A stretch of DNA of 64,000 nucleotides, taken from NCBI RefSeq assembly GCF_003324165.1, contig NW_025407831.1:434001-498000 (forward strand), in the 5' to 3' direction. Under the pieces are notes generated by a model, which saw only the letters and a list, made by a program, of their open reading frames with translations, was not told the origin of the DNA and made no database searches. Source of the stretch: Naegleria lovaniensis. Taxonomy: Eukaryota; Heterolobosea; Eutetramitea; Acrasida; Naegleriidae. How positions within the stretch are numbered: position 1 is the stretch's first letter; each line of letters starts with the position of its first letter. Shown piece by piece: positions 1 through 10,544 of this stretch. The position numbers and the translations under genes were made by a program.

Positions 1-2052
1 TATTCTCGATGCCGATGAATATGAAATGAAATTCAGTTTTCCCATTTCATGCATTTATCGAGTGTGCATGAGTCGATACAATGATGGAATTCTCATCATT
101 TGCTTGAAACATTTTGGAGATTTAATTTTGGATGTAGAAAATAAGCAAAAGTTGTATCAAGAGATTTATTCAACATTCACATCGTTGATGGCAACTTCGA
201 TTGATGTGCTCATTGATTCCTCTTTTACATTGGAACCTTCTGTGTTTTTAGTCGAATCGAACGAGTTGGTTCAACTCGAAGAATATCAACGCTTGATGAA
301 GGAATTTAATTCTTTGACGAAATTCATTCATGTGAATGATCAGCAACGTCAAGCATCTACAAATGTCATGATCAAACGAAAACCGTTCACTGTTCAATTT
401 TTAAAAGACTTTACCATTTCAACCATAAAAATTGAACGAGTGAATCAAGGAATTATTGTTTATGTGAAACCAAACGAAGATATTTTTGGAGGTAAAAAAC
501 AGAGACGACACGGAAGTTTCTATCGACAATTTGTAGGTGACTCGTTACTCATGAAACATACAGATTTTATGAAGGATAAGATCGAACATGGAGAAGATAG
601 AGATGTTCTATTTTCTGATGAAGTGAGCAAGTATGACAAGACTTTTAAAAAGAGAAATCGTTTAATGATTATTACAGAGAGATCTGTGTATTTGATGCAC
701 ACAAATTTCTTTGCGCAAAGCTATGGAAACTATTTTTCGAAAACGAGAAGAATTCCACTCAGAAGAATTTACAAAATTTCAGTGTCTCCATTCTCAGACA
801 ATTTTTTCTTCATTCATGTCAGAGGTGAGAGTGATGTGGCCTTAGAGAGTGTGAAAAAAACCGAAATTATCAGTACTCTGAGTTCTATATCCAAGTCGAC
901 ACTTGCAAGAAGTTTTGAGGTTGATGTGACCTCGAAAATCAATCAAACTACAAAGAATCCAAGCATCACTCGATTGATTACCATTGAACAAGTTCCATCT
1001 CCACCAACAAGACGAATAGAATACAAGAAACCTGATGTGAAAATTTTTATTCACCAAGAGGAGGTTTTCGAAGAATATTCAAAGAGTATCATGGATGTTT
1101 ATTGTGGAAAGAAATCTCGAAGAGTCATGTCACTGGATCTCAAAGATGAACAAACAGAAGATCAAGGCGATTTATTGATTGTTAATGAAATTATTTCCAA
1201 AGATGACACTCCAAACTTTCTGACAGAAGTAGAATTGATTAATCCCTTTTCACTATCTTCTTCAAAGAAAAAGATGGCTATTACTTCCTCTACGATCTAC
1301 TTATTTGGAAAGAAGAACATTGACCAAGATAGTCTGTCCATCACAATTCAAGATATTGAAGCAATCTATTGTAGTTGCTTTTGTGACGACGTGTTTGTTG
1401 TGTATTGCCGTAATCGATCATTGGATCAAGAGGACATCATGACATCTTCTTCTAATCATTCAGTAATTGCATACATATTTAATTCTGATCACAAGACAAA
1501 GATTATTCAAGTATTGAAGGAGCAAGTGAATCCTGCCATTGAATTAATCATTCACTCGAAAATTGTCATTCCTTATCGATATATTTTTGCAAGATCAGAT
1601 ACTTTCAAGTCGTCTCAAAGTGATGATATGTTTGAACAAGCGCTATCACAGACCCCATCTATTGAGAGTTTGGATGCTACTGAAAATACCAATACTGCTA
1701 CAAGCATGACGGCCATGATGATGGAATGCTCATCTCCTGCTACTCCAAATATCTTGAATCACAGAATTATTGAGGAAACTCTACTTCCGAGAAGGGACGG
1801 AAATGGTACCTTAACAATCACTTTTGAAATTGACAGAACTCTCTCTGTGGTATGTTATATCTTCAATCATTTACAATAATTATATAATATTTGCATCTAT
1901 TCACACGATACATTCAGCCCACTATTACTTGCATTGATGAGGGCATTAATGGAATTATAGTCATTTGTATCAATGACCAAGAGCCAACGTTTCCCTTATA
2001 TCCACTTTTCAAAAACAGTAGATCTCGAATATCCTTCAAAACCTCAGCATAG
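1..2052 (+). CDS. Tandem myosin-tail (TH1-like) domain protein, 5' truncated by window edge
   Basis: The reading frame is already open at base 2, so the gene starts outside the window. Exons are 1-1849 and 1918-2052, joined in phase 0 across a 68-bp GTATGT...CAG intron. The product (about 660 residues visible) carries successive TH1-like blocks, the membrane-lipid-binding tail of class I myosins. Each block has a basic GKK-R segment near an S/G-D stretch (GGKKQRR, then CGKKSRR), a hydrophobic I/LxxT-S/R-xxYLM/F strand, and a closing KKTEI or KxxI-VL helix. A further block begins at the 3' exon (GINGIIVICIND). No motor domain is visible. TH1 modules bind acidic phospholipids, so membrane or cortex association is inferred. 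The C terminus at 2052 depends on the splice; without it the frame stops at 1879. Family call fairly sure, gene identity open. Confidence 0.6.
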
Positions 2053-2084
2053 ACCACATACATCATTTTCGGGTCTTCATTTCA

Positions 2085-2702
2085 CTAGGCATGAGATGGA
2101 AATTTGTAGCGTACAAGTGTGCTCAATACTTCATCCTTACTTGGTTTTTTGGATAATTCAGCAGATTTCTCTGCTAGTTTCATGCCATCGGACCATGAGG
2201 TTGCCCGTACTCGAGTGGTTGGTTTGAGAATAGCAGAAGGTGTCTTGGAAGTGAAGGAATGGTTGGAGGAGGAACGTGTACGTGTTGAGTACGAATCACG
2301 TCTAATACCACATACATCATTATCGAGGTAGGAGGGTCTTCGGGACAATACATTTGAGGCATACTCGACGAGTTCTGGAGTAATTGTAGCGGTCAAAAGT
2401 TGAGAAAGTCGATGAGGATAGGATGATGTCGATGAAGATGATGATGAAGGAATAGCCTCCGTTCTCTCAATACAAAGTAAGTTTTGATCATCAACCCGAA
2501 CTTGAGGTGTGGTCGATAATTTGGTACTGGGTTGAACCTTAAGATCATTGGAAGGTTTATCGTCGTGATGGGTTTTAATAAGGCGGTTGTTGTATTCATC
2601 GTTGTTGCCTTTCGTTGATTGGGTTGGTTGTGGCCATCGTATAATGACTAATAACCCCAAACACAGCAAACCGAGTACCAGCGTCCATTCAATCCACATC
2701 AT
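2085..2702 (-). CDS. Single-pass membrane-anchored orphan protein
   Basis: 205 residues starting with an ATG pair. Residues 4-22 form one strongly hydrophobic segment (IEWTLVLGLLCLGLLVII), which fits a signal anchor. The remainder is polar, Ser/Thr-rich and probably disordered, with basic phospho-site-like clusters (RRPSY, RATSWSD) and a Lys/Ser-rich tail. I recognise no domain. It lies tail-to-tail with the TH1 gene (33 bp between stops), so it is probably an independent small gene. The absence of interrupting stops over 618 bp in an AT-rich genome supports coding, but the function is unknown. Confidence 0.5.
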   Translation of the reverse strand: MMWIEWTLVLGLLCLGLLVIIRWPQPTQSTKGNNDEYNNRLIKTHHDDKPSNDLKVQPSTKLSTTPQVRVDDQNLLCIERTEAIPSSSSSSTSSYPHRLSQLLTATITPELVEYASNVLSRRPSYLDNDVCGIRRDSYSTRTRSSSNHSFTSKTPSAILKPTTRVRATSWSDGMKLAEKSAELSKKPSKDEVLSTLVRYKFPSHA

Positions 2703-2873
2703 GTTTGTTTTTTTAGAAAGCTCGTAGTATCAAGACTTGTTTGGCTCCTCAGCGAATAGACGCCATGATGCTCATTACAATATCGGTTGAGTTTGGTTTT
2801 GCGTAATTAAGGCAAAAAGTAAGTCCTTGTATGGATTGACTTTTTAAGATGTGGTTGCGTGGCATGGCACCAA

Positions 2874-3533
2874 CTAAAAGAAGTGGAAATCCAAGGTAGA
2901 GCAGTATCCCAATGCAGCAGTCACTTTAGGTCTGATCCATATGGATGAGAATAAATTATCCATGTTTGGGCTTGTTGGAACGTTCTGCATTTTCACCTCT
3001 CTTTGTTTCTCTCGTTCTATTTCCTGGTTTCTTAATTCCATGTAATACATTATTTGTTGACCTCGATCGTATGGAATTAAAACACATGGAATTCTTATTA
3101 AATTGCCTGCATCGGTTCCATCATCACTCATCAAATGCATTTCTCCATTCTCACTGTTAACAACAATCATTCCAGCTGCTCCTGCTTGCTCAACATAAAG
3201 AGCTTTTTGAATAAATGCACATTGTCCTCTGGTTACAAGCACAAGTTTGTCTTTGTAATGATTCTCACTATTTGACTCATCTACATAGGTGGAATGATTT
3301 TGAAGAGGTGAGCAGGCATCGATAGGATATGCTAAAACCACCTCCTTCGGAATTTTACAATTTGTGTTCACATAAAAGGCTCCGAATTGCGCCATCCTGA
3401 ACGTTGTTGGCTGAGCTGACAAATAATGAGGAGAAAATATTTGAAAAGCGAACACCAAGTGAGTTGATGATAACGCAGTGATCATCCAGCAGAGAAGCAA
3501 AATGTTGAAAGCAATCCCGCTTGTTTGCTGCAT
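2874..3533 (-). CDS. Secreted PA (protease-associated) domain protein
   Basis: 219 residues with an A-rich start context. The N terminus (about 1-30) is a typical signal peptide with a long leucine-rich core ending near VFAFQ. Residues 45-190 form a PA domain: the hallmark KLVLVTRGQCAFIQKA strand-helix, then QAGAAGMIVVNSEN, then the NLIRIPCVLIPYDRGQQI segment. This is the arrangement of small secreted PA proteins such as PRADC1 rather than a full protease, because no catalytic domain follows. PA domains serve as protein-interaction lids in the secretory pathway, so a lumenal or extracellular role is inferred. Four or more cysteines could form disulfides. Confidence 0.75.
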   Translation of the reverse strand: MQQTSGIAFNILLLCWMITALSSTHLVFAFQIFSPHYLSAQPTTFRMAQFGAFYVNTNCKIPKEVVLAYPIDACSPLQNHSTYVDESNSENHYKDKLVLVTRGQCAFIQKALYVEQAGAAGMIVVNSENGEMHLMSDDGTDAGNLIRIPCVLIPYDRGQQIMYYMELRNQEIEREKQREVKMQNVPTSPNMDNLFSSIWIRPKVTAALGYCSTLDFHFF

Positions 3534-3611
3534 TTTTTTTGAATTCCTCAGCCCGTTGTTGAAAGGACTGGCTTACCACAAACAATGAAGATTTACTGGA
3601 CTTTAAAATTC

Positions 3612-3670
3612 AATTTCTCTTGACAATATACACAAGAATTTTGGGAGAATTTCTCTTGACAATATACACA
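3612..3670. repeat. 23-bp direct repeat, two copies 36 bp apart
   Basis: The same 23 bases occur at 3612-3634 and 3648-3670, separated by 13 bp. They sit between the PA-domain gene on the minus strand and the orphan gene on the plus strand, in the shared promoter stretch. This could be a slippage duplication or a paired regulatory site. Confidence 0.8.
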
Positions 3671-3746
3671 GCTTGCCAAAGCACTTCCCTCGCAAAAGAT
3701 ACAGCCTCAGAATGCTTATTTCTCGCTAAGAAAGATTGAGTTTTGG

Positions 3747-5193
3747 ATGTTAACGTAAGAGGATATTGGAGTACTGATCGGGACCGTCTTCTATTAAGTT
3801 TTGAATTTGTAAAAGAGATTTCTTACTTAAAACAAATCACCACACATACTCGTTATCAATTGGCTGTAGAAATTGACCCACTCTCAACCAAACCTCTAGT
3901 GTCGTAACTACTTCTAAATGTCCTGCAGTTGTGGACCGTAGAGTTCACTGGTGATTATTCCGTTCATCACTTTGCCTCAAGGGACTTCTGCGCAAAGAGC
4001 AAGACAATTTTTTCGCTCCACGATTTTCCCCAAGCCATCTTTATAAGCAAAGGCTTTGAATATTTGGGAAAAGCATTTGAAAACATTGACCTTATCAACA
4101 TGCCCGATTTGAAACGAAAGAAAGAGAGTCCTTGTACACCTGTAATGAAGTCCAAGGCTTCCCCAGGTACCTATACCGCAACTCCTCCTTCATCTAGACC
4201 TAACTAGGAGCGTGAGGCCTCTAAGAGTTCCAAAAGGAGGTTCTTCGGAAAAACGTCCAAAGAAGAGAGTTGCTCGTCAAAGAAAGAAAATACCTCTGGT
4301 TCAACTTGAAACAAACAACTCGACCTTATCAAGCTATTTAGAGAGTCCAACTTATTTGGACGATGAAGGACAGAAGATCTCAATGTTTGAATGTATGAAA
4401 GCTACTTCGAATGACGACATGTTTAAAATTACAATGCCTCAGTCACGATGAAAGGAGTATTCCTGACTCGTATGATCAAGAACAAAAAGATGTTGCCCTT
4501 TTGATTCTTGACGCTTTTGACTGGAAACGAATGGGGTTGCCTTTTAGATTAAGTTCAAATGTCTTTACTGAGCTAGAACAAGCTTACAAGGAGGTTCATA
4601 TTGACACTGATGTAAGAGAAGTGATGAATGCTGCCCAAAACAACCAGAAGAATTGTGAGTATGACATGAGTGCAGGACTGAGTTACTTGGATTTTGTTTT
4701 CAAAACGGGACGAAATACGAAGACGTACCTTACTGAAATGGATCTCAATGTAATGAAAATAGGATGGATTCCGATGATTCTCCATGATTTTGGATTTCAA
4801 TACACCTTAGACAAATTGGTTATTATTATGTATGAGGTATATTATTTGAGAACTCGTCTAGACGTCAGTTGATAAGAGGTAGCTGTTATTGGAGAATACA
4901 AAAAGTTGGACATTTTGAAACATCGGAACGATATTCTCAAAGTAGTGCTGCTGTCCTTACAGTTTGCAAAACAGTCAGTGAAAGATGGAAAAGGCTTCGC
5001 TTTGGGATTTCTGAAAGATCAGGACAAAGGCCACCTTATTTTGGTATCACACCATTCGACAGACGATCAGCTCAACAATAACTCTCAGTTACAGGTGTTT
5101 AAAACTTTTGACATGACTCAAAGAGAAGAAGTTTATCAATTGTTCAGTGTGCTTTACACTTTCGTTAGATATAAAAAATTAACTAAGGTCTAA
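3747..5193 (+). CDS. Orphan multi-exon protein with micro-introns
   Basis: The region looks like broken ORFs in three frames, but removing five short GT-AG introns restores one phase-consistent frame of 392 residues. Exons: 3747-3754, 3799-3865, 3929-4166, 4228-4384, 4443-4836, 4879-5193; introns of 44, 63, 61, 58 and 42 bp. The middle carries a very basic, probably nuclear segment (EKRPKKRVARQRKK), and the C-terminal half is well-folded in composition (helical, regular hydrophobics). No domain recognised. Weak points are the first exon of only 8 nt (the true start may lie upstream) and the GTTTGA donor at 4385. If those joins are wrong the locus could be a pseudogene. It converges on the next gene with 23 bp between stops. 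Confidence 0.5.
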
Positions 5194-5216
5194 GCACTGT
5201 CACTCATTGTTGTTCG

Positions 5217-6205
5217 CTACCGAGATTGTTCTTCTTTCTCGTTTAGCTCATGATATCTACGTCTGACTGCCTTATTGTACATGGCATTGACCCCTTTCTT
5301 TCCAAGTTTTTTAAGAAGCGGTTCAATGGTTAACAAATATCTAACAGGGAGGGCTATATCAACGTCTTTAACAATTTTTTCATTACATGGGGTCCGATTA
5401 GCCAAACCAAGCAGCGTTCCGAAGAGAAAACAAAGGTCTGGAACGAAATTAGACTTCAACTGTTCATACAGATACAAAGTTCCATCATTCAAACGACATA
5501 TCACAAAGATATCCTCTTCATCCATCAACACTCCATCAGGATTTTTAGTCTCTGAAGAGAAACATAAAGCATAAACCATTTGTTGCATAGCTTGAATGTT
5601 GTTCTTGATGTTAGGTGCAACCATTACAATCAAACGCTTGGAGATAGATTTCGCAGTTCACACTTGGTATTTCCACCTTGGTGTTCATCGTAAAAGGGAG
5701 ACCCACGACTTCCTGATACATAGTTGGCAACCATGCCAAGCGTTCTTGAAAGAGGCGACTATAATCTCTTTTTCGATTTCTGTCTTTTCTTTTAGGAACG
5801 TTAAAATTTTGATCAATCACTAAATCCAAACAGCAGTTTCTAAACAGCTTCCATGATTCTGGATACAAGTGAGACCTGAGTTTATGTTCTTCTTTGAAAC
5901 GTTTTTCATCAGCAATGCAAAGATAATACAAGTATTTTATTGGGAGAATCTGCAAAATCTTCATCTTCCATCATATCTTCTTGATGGGTTGAGGGATTCA
6001 ATGTGGATTGAGCAATTCCTGCAGCAGAACTAGTCGACGATGATGCTGCTGCTTCTCATGCTCTGGCAGAACCTCTTTTCACTGCTGATATTTTACACCT
6101 TACTTTGGGAGTGGTACTTCCCTTCCTTCTCGTGGAAGTTGTTGTTGTTGTGTTAATGTCTCTATTGGTGGAAAAGTCACTCTCGGGAGGTGTTTGTTTG
6201 TTCAT
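5217..6205 (-). CDS. Orphan three-exon protein
   Basis: Three exons on the minus strand: 6205-6104, 5949-5677 and 5636-5217, joined across a 154-bp intron (GTAAGG...TTTTGCAG) and a 40-bp intron (GTGGAA...CCAAG). All joins are phase 0 and the product is 264 residues. The first exon is a low-complexity Thr-rich leader. The rest is folded in character (LPIKYLYYLCIADEKRF; RLIVMVAPNIKNN; VRYLLTIEPLLKKLGKKG) with a charged C terminus. No recognised family. Without the introns the frame is interrupted by stops, so the locus could be misread as a pseudogene. Shares with its convergent neighbour the use of minimal introns. Confidence 0.5.
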
Positions 6206-6355
6206 GGCGGGTGATGCAGAAGCAATTTTCAACAATTGGAAATCAAGAATGATAATATCTCATTCTTGTTTTCCAATTGTTGTTGATTAAGTGGAAGAGA
6301 ATACGTTTGATTCAATAGCGGACAAACATTCAACAACCTTAATATGAACAAAGTC

Positions 6356-8056
6356 TTAGTTAAGGGGAGGTTGATTGGAGGTTGCTAACTTCCATTCTTC
6401 TACGATTTGACGTACTCGAGCATTGGATCGTTTCAATCTCGTATAAACATCCAACAGATCGACCATGGCCATCACTTGTAATGAATCAAACAATGAAGGA
6501 GGTAAATTATCTCTTTCCAAGGTGTGAATTTTAAAAAGAATTTCCTCCCTCATGATGTCAATGTTAGGTACATTCAATTGATAGGGACTTCCTTCCGTAA
6601 TGTAACAATGCACAATATCGAGGGCCTTCTTCTTTCGTTTTTTGTTTCTTGACTTTTTGTACTGTTCGATTTCCTTATAAACTAAAATTCCTTCCGTACA
6701 AAAGCTTCTTCGAGCAAAATCTAATAACAATTCAAAGGTTTCCTTATTATTGAGAATCATTTCAAGCTCAGATTCATACAGGTTCATGGTTGATTTGGAA
6801 TCCTTCATGATAGCATACATCACAGGACAAAATATAGAGACAAATAACTCTACGGAAGCCAATGCCATAATGACTAAGCCTTGGGGAATGACATGCTCCA
6901 TAACATTCTTCATGAACGGTATTAAGGTAATTATGACATAAATACCAATGAAAAACAATTGACTTGCTAGCAAGAGTATGGTTTCTCCTCTAATGAACCA
7001 TGTGTCTCTATCGGTTCGAAACAACAATACGGTGCATACAATTTCAACCATTAAATAGCCAACATATATCAGTACCGAAATGATTGCAGGAACAGTGGTT
7101 CCATAGCAACCTCTCAGAGAAAGCATGCTCCGATCAACCATTAAAAATCGCCTGTCTGCATAGAACGCATCCTCAATCACTGCAACCACAAACCACTGAA
7201 CGATATGAAAGGAAAATAATCCAAACAATAATGAAATGAGAAAGAGATGACTCGACAATAGAGAATGTGCTTTGAAGAAGAGTTTCTCGGAAACAGTATG
7301 AAGTTTGTAATTGGAAAAATAATCTCTCACGTTGCTGTTGATTTCGAGTGGATAGCCCTGAGTGGATGTTCCTACTGAAGGGAAATTGATGACTGAGCTG
7401 GGTGAGGAGGGTATGGATTCCTTCTCGAACTCTGTATCATGAAATTTGGGCGTTGTTGGAGATGTTGGATCTATATTTCTTGGAGTATTGCTGGGTGATG
7501 AAACAGAAGAGACCTTGTTTGAATGAGAATTGTTGTATCCAGGTAACTCAGAAGCGACTGGAGAAGGGCAATCTGTTAGATCATCCATAGCTGGTAATTC
7601 CTGAAACCGATTCGCCTTATACAAGTTGACCTTATATTGAACATAGAGCCTCAACGAACGAAGAATGGATGGCATCGCGACACAAGTGGGCATGGTAAAG
7701 AAAATGATACTCAGTAATAAACACGGATATAACTCTCTTCCTAGAATGTATCGGAAAGCCAACAACAACTCAATACAAACGCTAAAGATAATAGTGACAA
7801 CCATACCCGACATGGTTCTAAACACAATAAAACCATTCTTTCGCTTCCAAGCAAGACCCAAAATACTCAGAACCAGAATAACGAGGTAAAAACACAGAAA
7901 GAGAGCCGGTAGAATAGGCACTGATATTACGTCTGGACAAGTCGATGTGACGTTTGCGACATGAGGAACCTGAGGCAAAGCTAAAACCCAATCAGGACAA
8001 GGAGGAAGAGAGGTACCATTGTTGTTGTTGGTCTGATTGTAGTTGTTGTTGTTCAT
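6356..8056 (-). CDS. Seven-transmembrane protein with C-terminal RGS domain
   Basis: 566 residues, single exon. An Asn-rich N terminus (extracellular, NNT/NGT glycosylation-like sites) is followed by hydrophobic spans near residues 47-67, 80-101, 108-130, then a long polar loop (about 150-250, Ser/Pro-rich), and spans near 270-292, 318-345, 355-380 and 390-410, about seven in all. Residues 425-545 fit an RGS box: a helical stretch (ESELEMILNNKETFELLLDFARRSF), a basic hinge, and the PPSLFDSLQVMAMVDLLDVYTR helix region. 7TM-RGS fusions accelerate GTP hydrolysis on G-alpha subunits at the plasma membrane and are typical of amoeboid protists. Ligand unknown. The loop and RGS placement imply the N terminus is outside and the RGS box cytosolic. 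Confidence 0.7.
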   Translation of the reverse strand: MNNNNYNQTNNNNGTSLPPCPDWVLALPQVPHVANVTSTCPDVISVPILPALFLCFYLVILVLSILGLAWKRKNGFIVFRTMSGMVVTIIFSVCIELLLAFRYILGRELYPCLLLSIIFFTMPTCVAMPSILRSLRLYVQYKVNLYKANRFQELPAMDDLTDCPSPVASELPGYNNSHSNKVSSVSSPSNTPRNIDPTSPTTPKFHDTEFEKESIPSSPSSVINFPSVGTSTQGYPLEINSNVRDYFSNYKLHTVSEKLFFKAHSLLSSHLFLISLLFGLFSFHIVQWFVVAVIEDAFYADRRFLMVDRSMLSLRGCYGTTVPAIISVLIYVGYLMVEIVCTVLLFRTDRDTWFIRGETILLLASQLFFIGIYVIITLIPFMKNVMEHVIPQGLVIMALASVELFVSIFCPVMYAIMKDSKSTMNLYESELEMILNNKETFELLLDFARRSFCTEGILVYKEIEQYKKSRNKKRKKKALDIVHCYITEGSPYQLNVPNIDIMREEILFKIHTLERDNLPPSLFDSLQVMAMVDLLDVYTRLKRSNARVRQIVEEWKLATSNQPPLN

Positions 8057-8524
8057 TAATTTGTTTTGATGTTGTGGGAGACATATGGAGAGTCTTGAGG
8101 TTTGTTGACAAGATCATTTACAGTCTGTTCTTTCCGAAGAGATAATGATCATGGATATAAGGATCATCATTTGTTTTAAAGAGGAAAGAAGTACATAATG
8201 ATGCATTGGTAATTGTAATTCTTCCGAATGCAGATTGTATGGCTTGTGGTTCCTTTCGGTTCGCTTTTAAAGAGGAGCAAGTACTTATTGACCTGCTATT
8301 TAGGCGCTAGACTGGATCAAGTTAGGGGGTGTTCACTTGGCAAAAAATTGATTTTTTCAAGCGACGGGAATCGTTGCAAAAGCGCTCCCTTCTTTTCAAA
8401 CTCGTTAAAAGTTGCGACGATAATACTGCGATTACTATTCACAAAAAAATTCAAATCAAGCCGTCATCATCGCCAAAATCATTTTGAATTACTACTCCTC
8501 GTTCCCCTCCTATTGATCATCATC
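8057..8524. other. Intergenic / 5' region, no gene seen
   Basis: About 470 bp between the divergent 7TM-RGS and NHL genes. The NHL frame stays open upstream to an ATG at 8228, but the extra 99 residues are hydrophobic and unlike the family. Nothing else structured was seen. Confidence 0.5.
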
Positions 8525-9645
8525 ATGACAAATTGTACCAAGTGTTTACAAGACGATGAAACTGTGGAAGCCACTCATCATTGCCCATTATGTAAGGCCG
8601 ATCTATGCGAACAACATTTGAGTTTGCACAATAATGCCAATAAGACCAAGGACCACACTCCTCAAGTACAATCCCTAGGACCAACTGAAATTCCTTTCTC
8701 ACTCAAGTTTGAGTATAGTGCTCTCGTGGGTGATGCTGAAGATTTGGCTTTTGAGTTTATGGATCCTCAAGGCTTGTTTGTCGATACCAAGAACAACACC
8801 TTGTTGGTTGCTGATAGAGCTCAGAAGAAGGTTTTCATTTTCGATATAAAAACTAGAAAACTCAAGAGCTCTTTCGAAGCTCCCTATCAACCATATCAAA
8901 TCTGTGTGGATTACAACGAAGATACTATTATCATTGCCGCAAAGGATGCGCATAAGGTCTGTAAAGTTTCCATGGATGGACAAGAGCTCATGTGGGCCTT
9001 TGGTGCTGGTCAAGGATATGATGAAACTACCATGGTGTACAATCCACAAGGCGTCAGAGTTGATCCAGTGGATGGAACTGTCTACGTTTGCAGCACAGAC
9101 CAACATCGAATTGTGTTGCTTTCAAAGGATGGTAAATATTTGAGATCCATCGGAGCTACCAACAGACTAGGTCCTGTGAAGTTTGAAAATCCTGTTGGCT
9201 TGGATTTGGATAAGGACGGAAATTTGCTTGTTACTGAGACCTTTGGAAAGGCTGTACGTCTCATCTCAAAGAAGGGCTCTGTCGTTAGGGATGTTGCAGT
9301 TGGTTATGGTTCTGCTCCAGGTCAAGTGAATTATCCAGAACATGCAATCTATGAAGCCTGTTCAGGCAATATTTACGTTGCAGGTAAGTCAAGATTTAAC
9401 ACGAAAATTCTTTTAAGGGCCGCCATCTCTCTGAAAAATTGTTAATAATATTACCATCTAAAGATGGGTACAACTATCGAATTCAAGTGATCAAACCAAC
9501 TGGAGCCATACGTTGCTATGGTCCTGGACAAAAGAGTAAGAAGCAAGGAGAATTTGGCAGCATTTACAATTTGGCAATTAGCAACTCCACTGGAGAACTT
9601 TTTGTCTCTGATCCAGAAAACAAACGAGTTCAAATTTTCAAATAA
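8525..9645 (+). CDS. B-box zinc finger / NHL-repeat protein
   Basis: Two exons, 8525-9383 and 9464-9645, joined in phase 1 across an 80-bp GTAAGT intron; 346 residues. I chose the ATG at 8525 because it directly precedes a B-box-type zinc-binding motif (CTKCLQDDETVEATHHCPLC, then CEQH-SLH). Five or six NHL-like blades follow, recognisable by repeated DPQGLFVD, NPQGVRVDPVDGTVYV and NPVGLDLDKDGNLLV motifs; the last blade is completed only by the second exon (DPENKRVQIF). NHL propellers bind protein or RNA. The arrangement resembles TRIM-NHL proteins without the RING. A cytosolic scaffold or RNA-binding role is inferred, not shown. Confidence 0.75.
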
Positions 9646-9709
9646 ACGTGTGGCATGTGTTATCTGTTCAAACTTCCCGTAAATCATAGTTCATCTTTTT
9701 CTAAAAAAA

Positions 9710-10442
9710 ATGACTTCTTTTAAAGAAAAGGTTTGCGACGCTTTAAAAAACAAGAATCAAGATCTTTTAATTGAGTTGCTTCAATCGGCCTCCAGTAATA
9801 ATTTTGATTTGAAACAAGAAATTTATCCAGATACACTCCGATTAATTCCTCATGAAGCTGCTGGATTTGGATTACTTCGAGTTGTTAAATTTATTATTTC
9901 CGATATGAAATTTCCTGTTAATTTCCAACAACCAACCACATTGTTGACTCTGTTACACATGGCTTGTCGGGAAGGACACCTTTCTGTTGTAAATTATTTG
10001 ATTGATTGTGGAGCTGATGTAAATATTACGGATCGAGAAAAGTATACTGCTCTTCATTATGCCGTTGGAGGAAATTATACTGAAATTGCTTCAAGTCTTG
10101 TTAGTGTCACTGGGATCAAGGTGAATGAAAAGGATTTTTTGTTTAGAACTCCACTTATGAGAGCTGTTGAAGCATGCAATTTCGATATTATTAAAGCATT
10201 GGTGGAAAAAGCACATGCCAGTGTCAATATTGTGAACGATTCAAATGGATGGACAGCTTTGCACTATGCTTCATACGCTGGTTTTCAAGGTATGTTTGAA
10301 TGTATGGTGTATGAATCCATAATTTTGGAACTATGCTTCAGAAATTTGTAAATATTTATTGAAACACGGAGCTGATAGCACCATCAAGGATAAAGATAAG
10401 AGATCGGCATTATATTATGGATATGGTCAATTTGATGACTAA
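9710..10442 (+). CDS. Ankyrin-repeat protein
   Basis: Exons 9710-10289 and 10342-10442, phase-1 join across a 52-bp GTATGT...TTCAG intron; 226 residues. About five ankyrin repeats run from residue 45: TLLHMACREGHLSVVNYLIDCGAD, YTALHYAVGGNYTEIASSL, RTPLMRAVEACNFDIIKALV, GWTALHYASYAGFQ(E)ICKYLLKHGAD and a final KDKRSALYYGYGQF. Without the splice the frame ends in unrelated residues at 10351. The annotated stop cuts the final repeat short; another frame continues to 10546 (see findings), so a one-base assembly error or a different 3' end is possible. Generic protein-protein interaction module; partner unknown. Confidence 0.7.
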
Positions 10443-10544
10443 AATGTGGTATTCAAGGATTTTAGTCCATCATGTCAAAATTGATGAAAGTAAAGACTAC
10501 AAGAAATCATTAATGAAATTAAGAGATGGATTTATTCAAAACTA

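Noticed and set aside
3747-6205. Two pseudogenes (frameshifted fragments in several frames)
   Set aside because: Removing short GT-AG introns of sizes seen elsewhere in the window restores full frames with consistent phase, so real genes are more likely. Kept at modest confidence because some donors are weak.
8228-8524. 99-residue N-terminal extension of the B-box/NHL protein
   Set aside because: It reads as leader-region sequence without family similarity; the ATG at 8525 sits right before the zinc motif.
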